IMG/VR virus record: IMGVR_UViG_3300009164_000337
Location: 1 to 24,984 of that record
Length of the DNA: 24,984 nt
Strand: one strand, 5' to 3'
From: a virus
Position 1 is the first letter of the stretch; every line of letters starts with the position of its first letter. The notes below the pieces were generated by a model. The model saw nothing but the letters and a program-made list of their open reading frames with translations. It searched no databases and had not been told where the DNA came from. A program made the translations under genes and the position numbers. Of the stretch, positions 10,701 through 18,286 are shown in pieces.

Positions 10701-13700
10701 ATTGATAATATATTTGTTGTTGGGTCACCTGGACAGAAATTTGATTACGGTAGTGTAACTGCTTATGTTAAAGTAGATGATATATCTCCAGCAAGGTTCA
10801 AATTTTTCTTAAATCAAGATACATTTAGACCTTACTATAATTCTCAAAAATCTAATGTAACAGCGTTTGGACATGATGTTGTCTACGATGATTACGTATT
10901 TCCCGGAACAAATAATGGATTAATATTTGTCGGTGCTCCTAAAACCAGTTATGTAAAAACAGTTTATAATACTACAACTAATATAAACATTGCACTAACA
11001 ACTGCTACAGCATCGAGCTATGTTGAACAAGGGTTAGTAACTATTAGTTCTATTGACCCAGTATCCAACGAAGAAACTAGATTATTAACACTGGTTAGTC
11101 CATCTCCGTCTAAAAATGAATATTTTGGATCAAGTTTATATGTACAACTGAATACAAGTTCTAAATTATTACTAGTTGGCGCACCAGGAAAACCAAATAG
11201 TGTTGGGTCTGTTTATGCTTTCCAAGTAGGAAGTTACACTACAGGAACAACTAGTACATTGACTATATCTGTTGCTCCTGAATTGTTACCTAGCGAAAGT
11301 ACTAAGGGTATGCAGTGGGGACATAGTATTAGCGGATCTGACGACGGATCAGTGATAGCAATTGGCGCTCCGGGGTATAACGATAAAACTGGTTTAGTAA
11401 ATATTTTCCGCAATACTGGAACTTACCTACAGCAGGTAATTATTCCTCCAGATGATTTTGATATTGGTAGTGGATTTGGAGAAAAAGTCGAAGTATCACC
11501 AGACGGCTCCTACTTATTTGTTAGTGCCCCTAATGTGTATAGCTATACAGATAATAATAAATCATACGGTAAAGTGTTAATTTATAAAAACGTTGATGGA
11601 GAATTTGATACTAGCACGGTACAAATATTAGATAACCCATTAATAAGTTCTGGATTAAAATTTGGCCATGATATATCGATTAATCCCGATAACGATATAT
11701 TAGTTGTATCGGCACTTGGAGTTGCATTAATTCCAACAGCATTTGACGAATATCAAACTCGAAATATAGGTGGGAAATCTATAGTTTCTATTGTAGAAAC
11801 AACAAATGATTCTGGATCAACTGAATATTATACCGAAGTTGAACGTACAGGCTCAATTTACGTTTACAATAGAAAACACGATCGATTTGTATTAGCAGAG
11901 GAATTGCCTCCAATTAATCCGCTTAACGGAACTGACTATGGACATAGTTTAATAATTGATAGAGATAACAGTATCTACGTTGGTGCTCCTGCGTTTAACA
12001 ATCAAAAAGAAAGCGCATTCTATCAATACAACTCAACTTCTACAAGTGCGTTTAGTTGGCAAACTTTAAGGTCTCAAGAAGACATGGTCAATATTGATAC
12101 AATTAGAAGAATTGTTCTTATTGACACATTTAATGAAAAAGTTCTAAATTATTTAGAAACAATCGATCCAGCAAAGGGTAAAATATCGGGGCTAGCAGAT
12201 CAAGAAATAAAATACAAATCTATGTTTGACCCCGCTATATATACTGTTGGAAGCACAGGAACAGTAGTTAATCCTTTAACTACGTGGACAGACGACCATG
12301 TTGGTGAATTGTGGTGGGATCTATCTAGTGTTAAATATCAATGGTACGAGCAGGGTGATTTAGAATATAGAAAAAATAATTGGGGTAAATTTTTTCCAGG
12401 ATCGACGATTGATGTTTACGAATGGGTAGGATCACATTTATTGCCAAGTCAGTGGAATAATCAAGCCGATACTACTGTTGGATTAACACAGGGTATTAGT
12501 GGTCAACCAAAATTTATTGATGATTCGACGGTATCGGCAAAACAAATTTATAATTCGATTAGTGATTCATTTACAAATTATTATTTTTATTGGGTTAAAA
12601 ATAAAGTAATAGTTCCAAACTCTATTGGTCGTAATATCAGTGCTTATCAAGTAGCAAAAATAATTGCAGATCCGATTGCTTATGGAATTCAATTTGCCAG
12701 TGCGCTAAGTGCAGATGCAATTGCATTGGCTAACATACCCCCATCTCCAATAGGTAGTAATGTTAGTATTAATATTGCAATGGATCTTAATACAACAGAT
12801 ATACCAAAGCATACAGAGTGGTTACTATTACAAGAAAATAATGTTAATAGTATGCCCGATACTTTATTAGAGAAAAAACTTCTTGACAGTTTAATAGGAC
12901 ACGACAGTTTAGGTAACTTAGTTCCCGATCCGACTTTATCTCAACGACAAGCATACGGAATAGAAATTCGCCCTCGTCAGAGTATGTTTGTTAATCGATT
13001 TCAAGCCTTGCGTAATTTATTAGATTTTACTAATAAAATTCTTATTAATAATCCTGTTACTGGAAATTACAGTTTCAAAAATCTTGAAACAAAAGAAGAA
13101 CAACCAGATCAATACAGTCACGAATATGATCAAATTTTAGATATTCAAACAGAGGCAGATTTATACAACTTAGTTGATACACGACAACTTACCGCAGACA
13201 CCGCGGCAGTATTAACCGCTACAATATATAACGGACAAGTAATTTCAGTTGATATAGTTAATCCTGGCTTTGGATATTTAATATCTCCAAAAGTTACTGT
13301 AATTGGAAATAGTAATGATATTGCTGTTATAACAACTGAAATTAACAGTGATGGGCAAATTATCTCATGTACAATTGAAAATGCTGGATCTGGATATGTG
13401 CAAGCTCCTGAATTAACAGTTCGACCATATACTGTAATTGTAAACAACAACCCAACGTCAAATAATAAATGGTCAAAATATGTTTGGGATGCTTTTAATA
13501 AACGATGGACGAAAGTTCATACTCAAAAATATAATACAGCATTGTACTGGAATTATGTTGATTATTCTAGTTCAGACTACAATTATTTTAGATTGTTTGA
13601 TTACACAATTGATTCTACATATGAATTAGAAACGTTAACCGAAGTAAAACATGGTCAATATATTAAAATAAAAAATATAGGAGACGGAAGATCTGTTGTT

Positions 13701-16700
13701 ATAACTCCGGCGGTTCAAGGCACATACGGCACGTTTAGTAATGAATACGACTTGTTATGGAGTCAAAATGGTACTATACAATTAAGTGACAATCTTTGGA
13801 ATGTTCCAGCTAGTCAGTTAGGGTTTGATCAATACAATAATTATGACGAAACATTATATAATCAAGCACCAGATCTTGAACTACAATACATATTAGCCTC
13901 ATTAAAAAATGATATATTCATTAACGAATTAAAAATTAATTGGAATTTATTTTTCTTTACAGCGGTAAAATATTGTTTATATGAACAAAAATTATTAGAC
14001 TGGGCATTTAAGACTACGTTTATTAATGTTACAAACTACGCAGGAGAATTAGATCAGCGTTCTGTTTATAAAATTGCATCTAGCGAATACTTTGAAGATT
14101 ATATAAACGAAGTTAAACCCTATCACACACAGATTAGAAGTTTTACAACTAATCAGACTGTGTTAGATCCGATTGCCGCATATAATACTGATTTTGATCT
14201 TCCTTCTTATTACAATTCTGCTAACGATCAATTTGAAATAGTAGAAGTTGGAAGTACATTAACCAACTTTTATCCTTGGAAATCTTGGAGTGACAATTAT
14301 TCATATTCCGTGGGTGAAATTACAGTAAATCAAAGAGGTGAAGGGTATACAGAAGCTCCTAACTTAATAATATCTCCTCCAGATTTACCTAATGGAACTA
14401 CGGCCACTGCCGAAGCATACATAGGATTGAAACATATTTCGTTTGTTAGGATTATAAATTCAGGTACTGGCTATATTAAAAACCCAACAGTTTCTATCAC
14501 TGGTGGTGGATCAGTTACAACCACTGCAACCTTCTATGCAAAATTAGTTAATAATACAGTTCGTAAAAATATTGTAGATATTAAATTTGATAGAATTTCT
14601 TTAGGAGATGAAATTGGTAATTTACAAGTTACTGATAGATTTGTTTGCGACGGATCACGGAATGAATTTATACTAAACTGGTTAGCACAGCCAGATAAAC
14701 AAAAAATAAATGTAACATTAGATGGTGATGTTGTATTAATTGCAGACTATTCTATAAAGTATTATACAGAATTCTTTAATGGGTATAATAAAAAATACAG
14801 TAAAATAGTATTCTTAAACTATATTCCACAATATAATCAAATATTAAAAGTAGAATATGAGAAAAATATAGGTCTAATGACAGCTATAGAAAGACTAGGA
14901 TATTTTACTGATATTGTAGATTTTAGTACAGTTACTTCTGGATTGGTTTACCCGCAAACAAGATTAGAAGGTCCTGCGTTTGGACATTCGTCAGCTTGGA
15001 CAGAAGCATATCCAAACTACGATACATTTGCCTGGGCAGATGAAGTTGCTAACTATGCTTCTAAAGAAGTAGTGTCATCTAGTGACAACCTTGCACACCC
15101 TAATTGGACTTCAGTAACGGTATCCTCTACAGCAGACATTAGACTTTTCCAATATGCAAACGTTCCATCAATACCTACTAACATTTTTGTTATATATACT
15201 GGAACTATTTACAACTCTACATTCTCTGCCAATCAGTATGTAACTGCAACTGGTGCTTTGCAAGTTATGGAAATTGGTGAAGGATTTGTGATAATAAATG
15301 GTAAAGTAGATTTTACTCTTCCAAATGCTCGAGATTTACAACCGGGAGATGTTATTGAGTTTTGGGATAACGATTCAAACTTTAGTGTACTAGATAGTAT
15401 AATTCAAGGAGGTGCATGGAGCACATCTACTAATAGCGGGTTTATGAATGTACTTGGCATTGACCCTGAGGATGTAGCAGTTGATACAACTACTGGTCTT
15501 TATTATCTTGGTGGCACTAATACAATAGTAGACGGTGATGGGTATTATACTGACAACACTGGTTATACTCCAGAAGAATTGATATCTGGGCAAGCATCAG
15601 ACAGCTTAGGAATTAACGTTTATACTAAGGAACTAGTTGGAGCTCCAACAATTTATTCTTCCTCTGCTCCTGTATTAGCCGGAGTTAGAACATTTGTTCC
15701 TATGAAATTACTGCCGCCAAGTAAAGATAGTATAACGGTTAATTTTAATAATCAATTGTTTAGATATAATGCTACTACTTCTACCACTGATGCTGAGAGT
15801 TTTTCAATCGATTGGGGTAGTTCAACTTTAATACTTCCACCACAGAATATAGGCGGACTAGTGGGGTATACTATTATAACTTCAGGCGGCGAAGGATACA
15901 TAGATACTGATTATCTAACATTTGCAAATCGATCATCGGCGCAGTTGTCAAGTTTAGCAGGAGAAAGTACAGTCAAGTCAGTATATGTAACCTTAGACGG
16001 AATCGCTCTTTCTACAACAACGTCAACGTCAAATCCGTATTATGAATTTGGAAATGTAAGTAGCAATAATTATAGAGCCGCAGTAAACATTTATAATGCG
16101 TCGACTACCACGTCACACTTAGCACAAGCGTGGTTTTTTGTCAGTAAGTATAAACATTTTAATGAAGTTAAAGAAGAAGGATTTGTATTCTCTATTGCAA
16201 CTACTTCAACCTACGAACTTTCTCAGCCTCCAGGAATTATTGGACCTCCAGAAGCAAATATAATTGTAGAAGTTACTGATAGTTCTGGAACTCGAATTTT
16301 ACAACCGCCTGATATAAAATACTATGAAGTAACAGACCCTGCCTCACTAATTGGAGATTTATTTTTTGGAGTAGAGTCGATTAATATTGCAATATATAGG
16401 AATGGTCTTGAATTAGAATTTGGATTTGATTATTCAATTCTTGGAAATCAGATTAAATTAGTAAACGGTGTTAGTATAGCGGGAGATGTTATAGCTATTG
16501 TAACTACTGATCCAAATCGTAATACATCTAGTGTTCCGTTCTATGATTATTATATTGACGGTAATTTTTTAGTTGTTGACCCCCAAGGACAATTTACTAG
16601 TTCTATTCCTAATTATAGCACTGGCGGCGCGGCTGTGATCAAAGCTATAACGTATACAAATCATGATAGTATGTTGATGAGGAAAGAAACATTCAACGGA

Positions 16701-18284
16701 AACACTAGTGGTCGATATAAAATATCTCGTCGAGTGTTCAATGACAACTATATATGGGTCAGTGTTGACGGAGTTGCACTAATTAATAAAGTTGATTATG
16801 TTATATTAGAAGACCAAGTAACGGTTCAGCTAAGTGATCAGTTTAGTAATTATAGTATAGAACGTATAACAATTACTTCTCTTTCAAGCGACCCGTTATC
16901 AACAACAGTACTTGGGTACAGAACATTTGTTGACATGTTTAATAATACACAGTTCAAACGATTAAGCGCACAAAATACTACATATCTTACACAACCCTTA
17001 AGTTTTAGCGATACTGAAATTCATGTAGCCGACGCTGGAGTATTAAGTCAGCCATTGATTAGTAAAAAAATTCCCGGAGTAGTAATTATTGCTAGAGAAA
17101 GAATTGAATTTTTCCGTGTGTCTAATAATACATTAAGTCAATTACGCCGTAGTACTCTTGGAACAGCACCTAATTTTTATAATGACATTTACACAAAAGT
17201 AATTGATCAAGGTATTACTCAAACAATACCGTACTCAGAAAGAATTTTGAAACAAACATTTATCAGTAATGCTGGATTTCCAACAAATGAACCTTTGACT
17301 ACAAATACTTACATTATTTCTACAACAACAAATTCTGTTTATTATACAAAAGACACAATCACAGTGTCTAATACAAGTACTGCTATTTTACAAAGTAATA
17401 CATACTATAATAATTTAGAGCATATACAGATTTCAATTAATGGACAGTTAGTTGATGATCAAGTTTATCAAAATGTCGATCTTACAACTTTAGCAGTTGT
17501 AATGTCATCTGATCCTCCTAATTTTGTGTCATCAACCTGCACTGCGGTGGCCTTGGTATACGGATTATCTACATCGAGTAGCTACGTAATTGAAGCGTGG
17601 TTTATTGGTAAAGGTGCAACCCCTGCAAACTCTGATGCTCGTCGATTTGCCAATGACGGAATTACGTTACAATCTGCACCAGTTGATTCTACTAAACCAA
17701 TTCCAGCAGTAGACCAAGTTGAAGTATATTATGGCGGACGCTTATTAAGAAAGGCAGGGATGTTCCATCAAGATACAACGGTGTCTTACGATAATCCAAT
17801 AACTTCTTATACTACGGCCACTGTAGCCACTGCACTTGATTTACCGCAGAAAACTAAAGAAATTGGAGTTGCTTATATAACAACCGACACAAACCAAGTA
17901 TGGGTTTATACAGGATCAAAAGAATTTGATGCAATTAGTGGTTATGTTTATAGAGGATTAAATTATTTGCCACCCGAATTTAGTATTAATACTTCGACAC
18001 AAGAACTAACACTAAATATACCAGAAGGGTTAGAATCACAGCATCCTGTTCGTATAGACATAGTTAAACGAGAATTTAATATTAATACAGAATGGAATGA
18101 TGTAGATCCTGAAAATTCTAATAAAACTTTAAGTATTATGAGTAGCACATCAACACAGGCTCGATTCTTACAGGCACGCCCTGCAGAATTACCTGACAAT
18201 TATTATTATGGTGGATCTCAAGGTTTAATAGACAATTCAGGATTTGAACTAACAATAGGCGGAGAGCCACTAGGAGGATTATAA
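4704..18284 (+). CDS. Giant modular virion (baseplate/tail) protein, 4526 residues
   Basis: One unbroken 13.6-kb frame directly after gp6, where T4 has gene 7 and other wedge genes. I recognise the type (very large virion structural protein of aquatic T4-like phages) but not a proven function. Modules in order: N-terminal FLPEYLRT-type domain (about 8-150, ending in WDKLVNYQNYYWL); a helical stretch near 682-718; a GHDGSITIAYNDFRDN / LEFEKRVYNN block (about 875-900); a Trp-rich PWEMLGF...YWWDDEYG block (999-1043); seven FG-GAP-like blades (1989-2443); Gly-Tyr motifs GxGY (from about 2846); a helical FKTTFINV...YINEVKPYHTQIRSF block (about 3105-3145); repeated NG/DG-type beta modules; a PGVVIIARERIEFF...LRRSTLGTA module (4103-4179); and an ARFLQARPAELP tail. 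No signal peptide or transmembrane segment is evident. It most likely forms an extended or peripheral baseplate structure. Equating it with gp7 rests on position only. The C-terminal stop is 2 bases before the next ATG. Confidence 0.85.
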   Translation: MANNKIKSVNFLPEYLRTEKNNKFLSATIDQWIQSPQLERINGYIGSKVTPTYNSTSDVYISEPSALRTNYQLTPALIVNDALFNVQDVIGIDDLVNEISLQGGNVSNFDRLFRSDFYSYNPFIDWDKLVNYQNYYWLVMGPDTIEVLETEDQIINEILNQKSYTNSTTGLTLTNGLKLRFINSEAGAYYENDYFVEGVGSDVGIRLVNFQDLITPEPIAGRYDENFDIALFDLYQFDNVKTLPLTPEYTTINRASQDINSWSRYNRWVHAEVIRVTAEYKNQIPVYPSEFRAQRPIIEFAPDLKLYNYGTVGIPNVDFLDTITTDPTKINGNLGYYIDQVLIEQGNRIIFNSSADASIIYRVTLDQNKTIQLIEDTTVPVGAAVSIDLGVINHGTDWHFDGSIWQKSQQHTVINQAPLFDLFNDDGTSYSDPINLPSNFTGSQIFGYTIGTGTDDPYLGFPLKYRNNVEQGDYLFTNYFMTDVISITAGTQFVIDISSSITYTKFSNLTYGEKYNNVWTKNTGYQVPIIQLQTTAESTSSIAITAIDSPTDQEITLEVYVNNQKIDSVTTSTSGQQYLVNFDNPLPVDSDVLFKVYTDVPANTNGYYETPLGLTNNPLNGSISYFTLSDLSDHVKTMALQSPDFVGVFPGVSNLRDLPNISEYGTRLISNANPIAFANMFVGKKEHSVINAINKVSEHYTQFKHQIISQLNRLADQQDPVSALDLVLTTINQDKTVSSPYNLSDMVGYGTDKKVTTYTVTDNTITSYAIDKEFDISVLSTRSVLVYVNGIQLILNRNYIFEVNDNYVTISSVFEDDEIRLGLRVGDIITIVDYSDTSGSYVPPTPSKLGLYPAYQPKKYLDDTYNTPQMVIQGHDGSITIAYNDFRDNVLLEFEKRVYNNIKSAYRPELFDINSVFPGAFRKTQYSVSEINGILESSFVKWSGFNGIDYINNTTFDSDNSKTWNYTGSYIPQIDAQVSGYWRSVFKYLYDTDRPHTNPWEMLGFDEKPYWWDDEYGGAPYTSANTHLWQDLEEGRIRNGTRVGIDTFYSRPGLFSDNLLPVDISGNLVDLPESIVTNITLSNRRQNWKFGDQAPAETAWRRSSQWPFAVQRLLALTTPASYASLMYDTSRVGLNNSNQWIYKTDNRFFNLSNVAIHNETGTLTSGYSVLISETGQQRSQNYITTLRSDLSYVNFNLFYKVGGFVSKNTLQIIIDAYEPNSNSPGALLPQEDVTLILNVSNPVKSIGISGIVVQKSDNGTFIIKGYDTQNPYFTVYTPMRNNSTPSITIGGISEPYVTWVSDLGTGNTGLSTADTTTAASATGIFYQAGQIVSNNGKYYRVTVSHRGESAFNPDFYQLLPSLPTSGGASALTANKFDNIPTKVLYGTEFRTIQQVYDVIVGYGAWLTDQGFIFDEYNSDVNDVINWQFTGKEFLYWTTQNWSTNNVITLSPFADQIKYSNNQSVVENIFDNYYEYSLLSANGLSFPKNNLSINRNDGVCTIVATTSTDGIYYAKLNSIQKEHAMVFNNTTIFNDVVYDIETGYQQQRMKISGFRTSNWTGDVSSPGFVYDNVSISNWKENTYYQSASVVRYNGLYYSALGNIEPTSTFDFLKWEVLLEKPTSDLLPNFDYKINQIQDFYSLDIDNFDTAQEKMAQHLTGYTPRNYLNNIFTDPIAQYKFYQGFIREKGTRNAVQKLSKATIQNFQGNIDFTEEWAFRIGAYGSYTSYKELENILVEGTFLENPQIIQYVDVAPAVNNLIFYSTSSNITIKPDNYDPSKTFYVTSGTYKENNYILPTAGFVRSNDVTFTAYSENSLLDILNNQVLKLGDTAWLGFKQNSEWDVLRYTLVSASVVEAIVTVPGSEIRFTTNGPHRLSVGEIVSLTQFTDQLNGIYFVASINSPDQFSIRSNEIYIDQTSTPGSGQLFKFVTARASNFDLFPSDNELLELPENSLVWTDSDTIDGNGKWAVYSKTKNYYPSVVSSGADFEDDHLGYSISRLGIDNIFVVGSPGQKFDYGSVTAYVKVDDISPARFKFFLNQDTFRPYYNSQKSNVTAFGHDVVYDDYVFPGTNNGLIFVGAPKTSYVKTVYNTTTNINIALTTATASSYVEQGLVTISSIDPVSNEETRLLTLVSPSPSKNEYFGSSLYVQLNTSSKLLLVGAPGKPNSVGSVYAFQVGSYTTGTTSTLTISVAPELLPSESTKGMQWGHSISGSDDGSVIAIGAPGYNDKTGLVNIFRNTGTYLQQVIIPPDDFDIGSGFGEKVEVSPDGSYLFVSAPNVYSYTDNNKSYGKVLIYKNVDGEFDTSTVQILDNPLISSGLKFGHDISINPDNDILVVSALGVALIPTAFDEYQTRNIGGKSIVSIVETTNDSGSTEYYTEVERTGSIYVYNRKHDRFVLAEELPPINPLNGTDYGHSLIIDRDNSIYVGAPAFNNQKESAFYQYNSTSTSAFSWQTLRSQEDMVNIDTIRRIVLIDTFNEKVLNYLETIDPAKGKISGLADQEIKYKSMFDPAIYTVGSTGTVVNPLTTWTDDHVGELWWDLSSVKYQWYEQGDLEYRKNNWGKFFPGSTIDVYEWVGSHLLPSQWNNQADTTVGLTQGISGQPKFIDDSTVSAKQIYNSISDSFTNYYFYWVKNKVIVPNSIGRNISAYQVAKIIADPIAYGIQFASALSADAIALANIPPSPIGSNVSINIAMDLNTTDIPKHTEWLLLQENNVNSMPDTLLEKKLLDSLIGHDSLGNLVPDPTLSQRQAYGIEIRPRQSMFVNRFQALRNLLDFTNKILINNPVTGNYSFKNLETKEEQPDQYSHEYDQILDIQTEADLYNLVDTRQLTADTAAVLTATIYNGQVISVDIVNPGFGYLISPKVTVIGNSNDIAVITTEINSDGQIISCTIENAGSGYVQAPELTVRPYTVIVNNNPTSNNKWSKYVWDAFNKRWTKVHTQKYNTALYWNYVDYSSSDYNYFRLFDYTIDSTYELETLTEVKHGQYIKIKNIGDGRSVVITPAVQGTYGTFSNEYDLLWSQNGTIQLSDNLWNVPASQLGFDQYNNYDETLYNQAPDLELQYILASLKNDIFINELKINWNLFFFTAVKYCLYEQKLLDWAFKTTFINVTNYAGELDQRSVYKIASSEYFEDYINEVKPYHTQIRSFTTNQTVLDPIAAYNTDFDLPSYYNSANDQFEIVEVGSTLTNFYPWKSWSDNYSYSVGEITVNQRGEGYTEAPNLIISPPDLPNGTTATAEAYIGLKHISFVRIINSGTGYIKNPTVSITGGGSVTTTATFYAKLVNNTVRKNIVDIKFDRISLGDEIGNLQVTDRFVCDGSRNEFILNWLAQPDKQKINVTLDGDVVLIADYSIKYYTEFFNGYNKKYSKIVFLNYIPQYNQILKVEYEKNIGLMTAIERLGYFTDIVDFSTVTSGLVYPQTRLEGPAFGHSSAWTEAYPNYDTFAWADEVANYASKEVVSSSDNLAHPNWTSVTVSSTADIRLFQYANVPSIPTNIFVIYTGTIYNSTFSANQYVTATGALQVMEIGEGFVIINGKVDFTLPNARDLQPGDVIEFWDNDSNFSVLDSIIQGGAWSTSTNSGFMNVLGIDPEDVAVDTTTGLYYLGGTNTIVDGDGYYTDNTGYTPEELISGQASDSLGINVYTKELVGAPTIYSSSAPVLAGVRTFVPMKLLPPSKDSITVNFNNQLFRYNATTSTTDAESFSIDWGSSTLILPPQNIGGLVGYTIITSGGEGYIDTDYLTFANRSSAQLSSLAGESTVKSVYVTLDGIALSTTTSTSNPYYEFGNVSSNNYRAAVNIYNASTTTSHLAQAWFFVSKYKHFNEVKEEGFVFSIATTSTYELSQPPGIIGPPEANIIVEVTDSSGTRILQPPDIKYYEVTDPASLIGDLFFGVESINIAIYRNGLELEFGFDYSILGNQIKLVNGVSIAGDVIAIVTTDPNRNTSSVPFYDYYIDGNFLVVDPQGQFTSSIPNYSTGGAAVIKAITYTNHDSMLMRKETFNGNTSGRYKISRRVFNDNYIWVSVDGVALINKVDYVILEDQVTVQLSDQFSNYSIERITITSLSSDPLSTTVLGYRTFVDMFNNTQFKRLSAQNTTYLTQPLSFSDTEIHVADAGVLSQPLISKKIPGVVIIARERIEFFRVSNNTLSQLRRSTLGTAPNFYNDIYTKVIDQGITQTIPYSERILKQTFISNAGFPTNEPLTTNTYIISTTTNSVYYTKDTITVSNTSTAILQSNTYYNNLEHIQISINGQLVDDQVYQNVDLTTLAVVMSSDPPNFVSSTCTAVALVYGLSTSSSYVIEAWFIGKGATPANSDARRFANDGITLQSAPVDSTKPIPAVDQVEVYYGGRLLRKAGMFHQDTTVSYDNPITSYTTATVATALDLPQKTKEIGVAYITTDTNQVWVYTGSKEFDAISGYVYRGLNYLPPEFSINTSTQELTLNIPEGLESQHPVRIDIVKREFNINTEWNDVDPENSNKTLSIMSSTSTQARFLQARPAELPDNYYYGGSQGLIDNSGFELTIGGEPLGGL
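10668..12032 (+). other. FG-GAP (integrin-alpha-like) beta-propeller region within the giant gene
   Basis: Encodes residues 1989-2443. Seven units can be lined up, each with [FLYW]-G-[HYSE] then a hydrophobic strand and a [IV]-[AGS]-[APS]-P or similar turn: LGYS/VVGSPG (1991), FGHD/FVGAPK (2055), FGSS/LVGAPG (2141), WGHS/AIGAPG (2205), FGEK/FVSAPN (2258), FGHD/VVSALG (2320) and YGHS/YVGAPA (2412). Several blades are closed by a GSVxAY / GKVLIYKN / GLVNIF strand, as in FG-GAP repeats. The full calcium loop DxDxDG is degenerate (SDDGS, SPDGS, NPDND, DRDNS). Spacing of about 45-90 residues fits a seven-bladed propeller with insertions. Confidence 0.75.
13241..13422 (+). repeat. Paired Gly-Tyr protein repeats in the giant gene
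   Basis: Two adjacent copies of a motif I-x-NxGxGYxxxPxVTV at residues about 2846-2870 (VNPGFGYLISPKVTV) and 2887-2907 (ENAGSGYVQAPELTV). Further copies occur near residues 3206 (QRGEGYTEAPNLII), 3245 (NSGTGYIKNPTVSI) and, degraded, 3722 (SGGEGYIDTDYLTF). The repetition is at protein level; the DNA copies have diverged. Confidence 0.65.
18272..18277 (+). promoter_or_regulatory. Strong ribosome binding site of the collagen-like fibre gene
   Basis: AGGAGG, 9 bases before the ATG at 18287, within the final codons of the giant gene. It is the best Shine-Dalgarno match I see in this window and contrasts with several genes here that have none. Confidence 0.8.
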
Positions 18285-18286
18285 AA

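Noticed and set aside
13145-13450. Antisense open frame of 101 codons inside the giant gene
   Set aside because: Lies wholly within a coherent coding frame on the other strand, has no known motif, and is expected by chance in AT-rich coding DNA.
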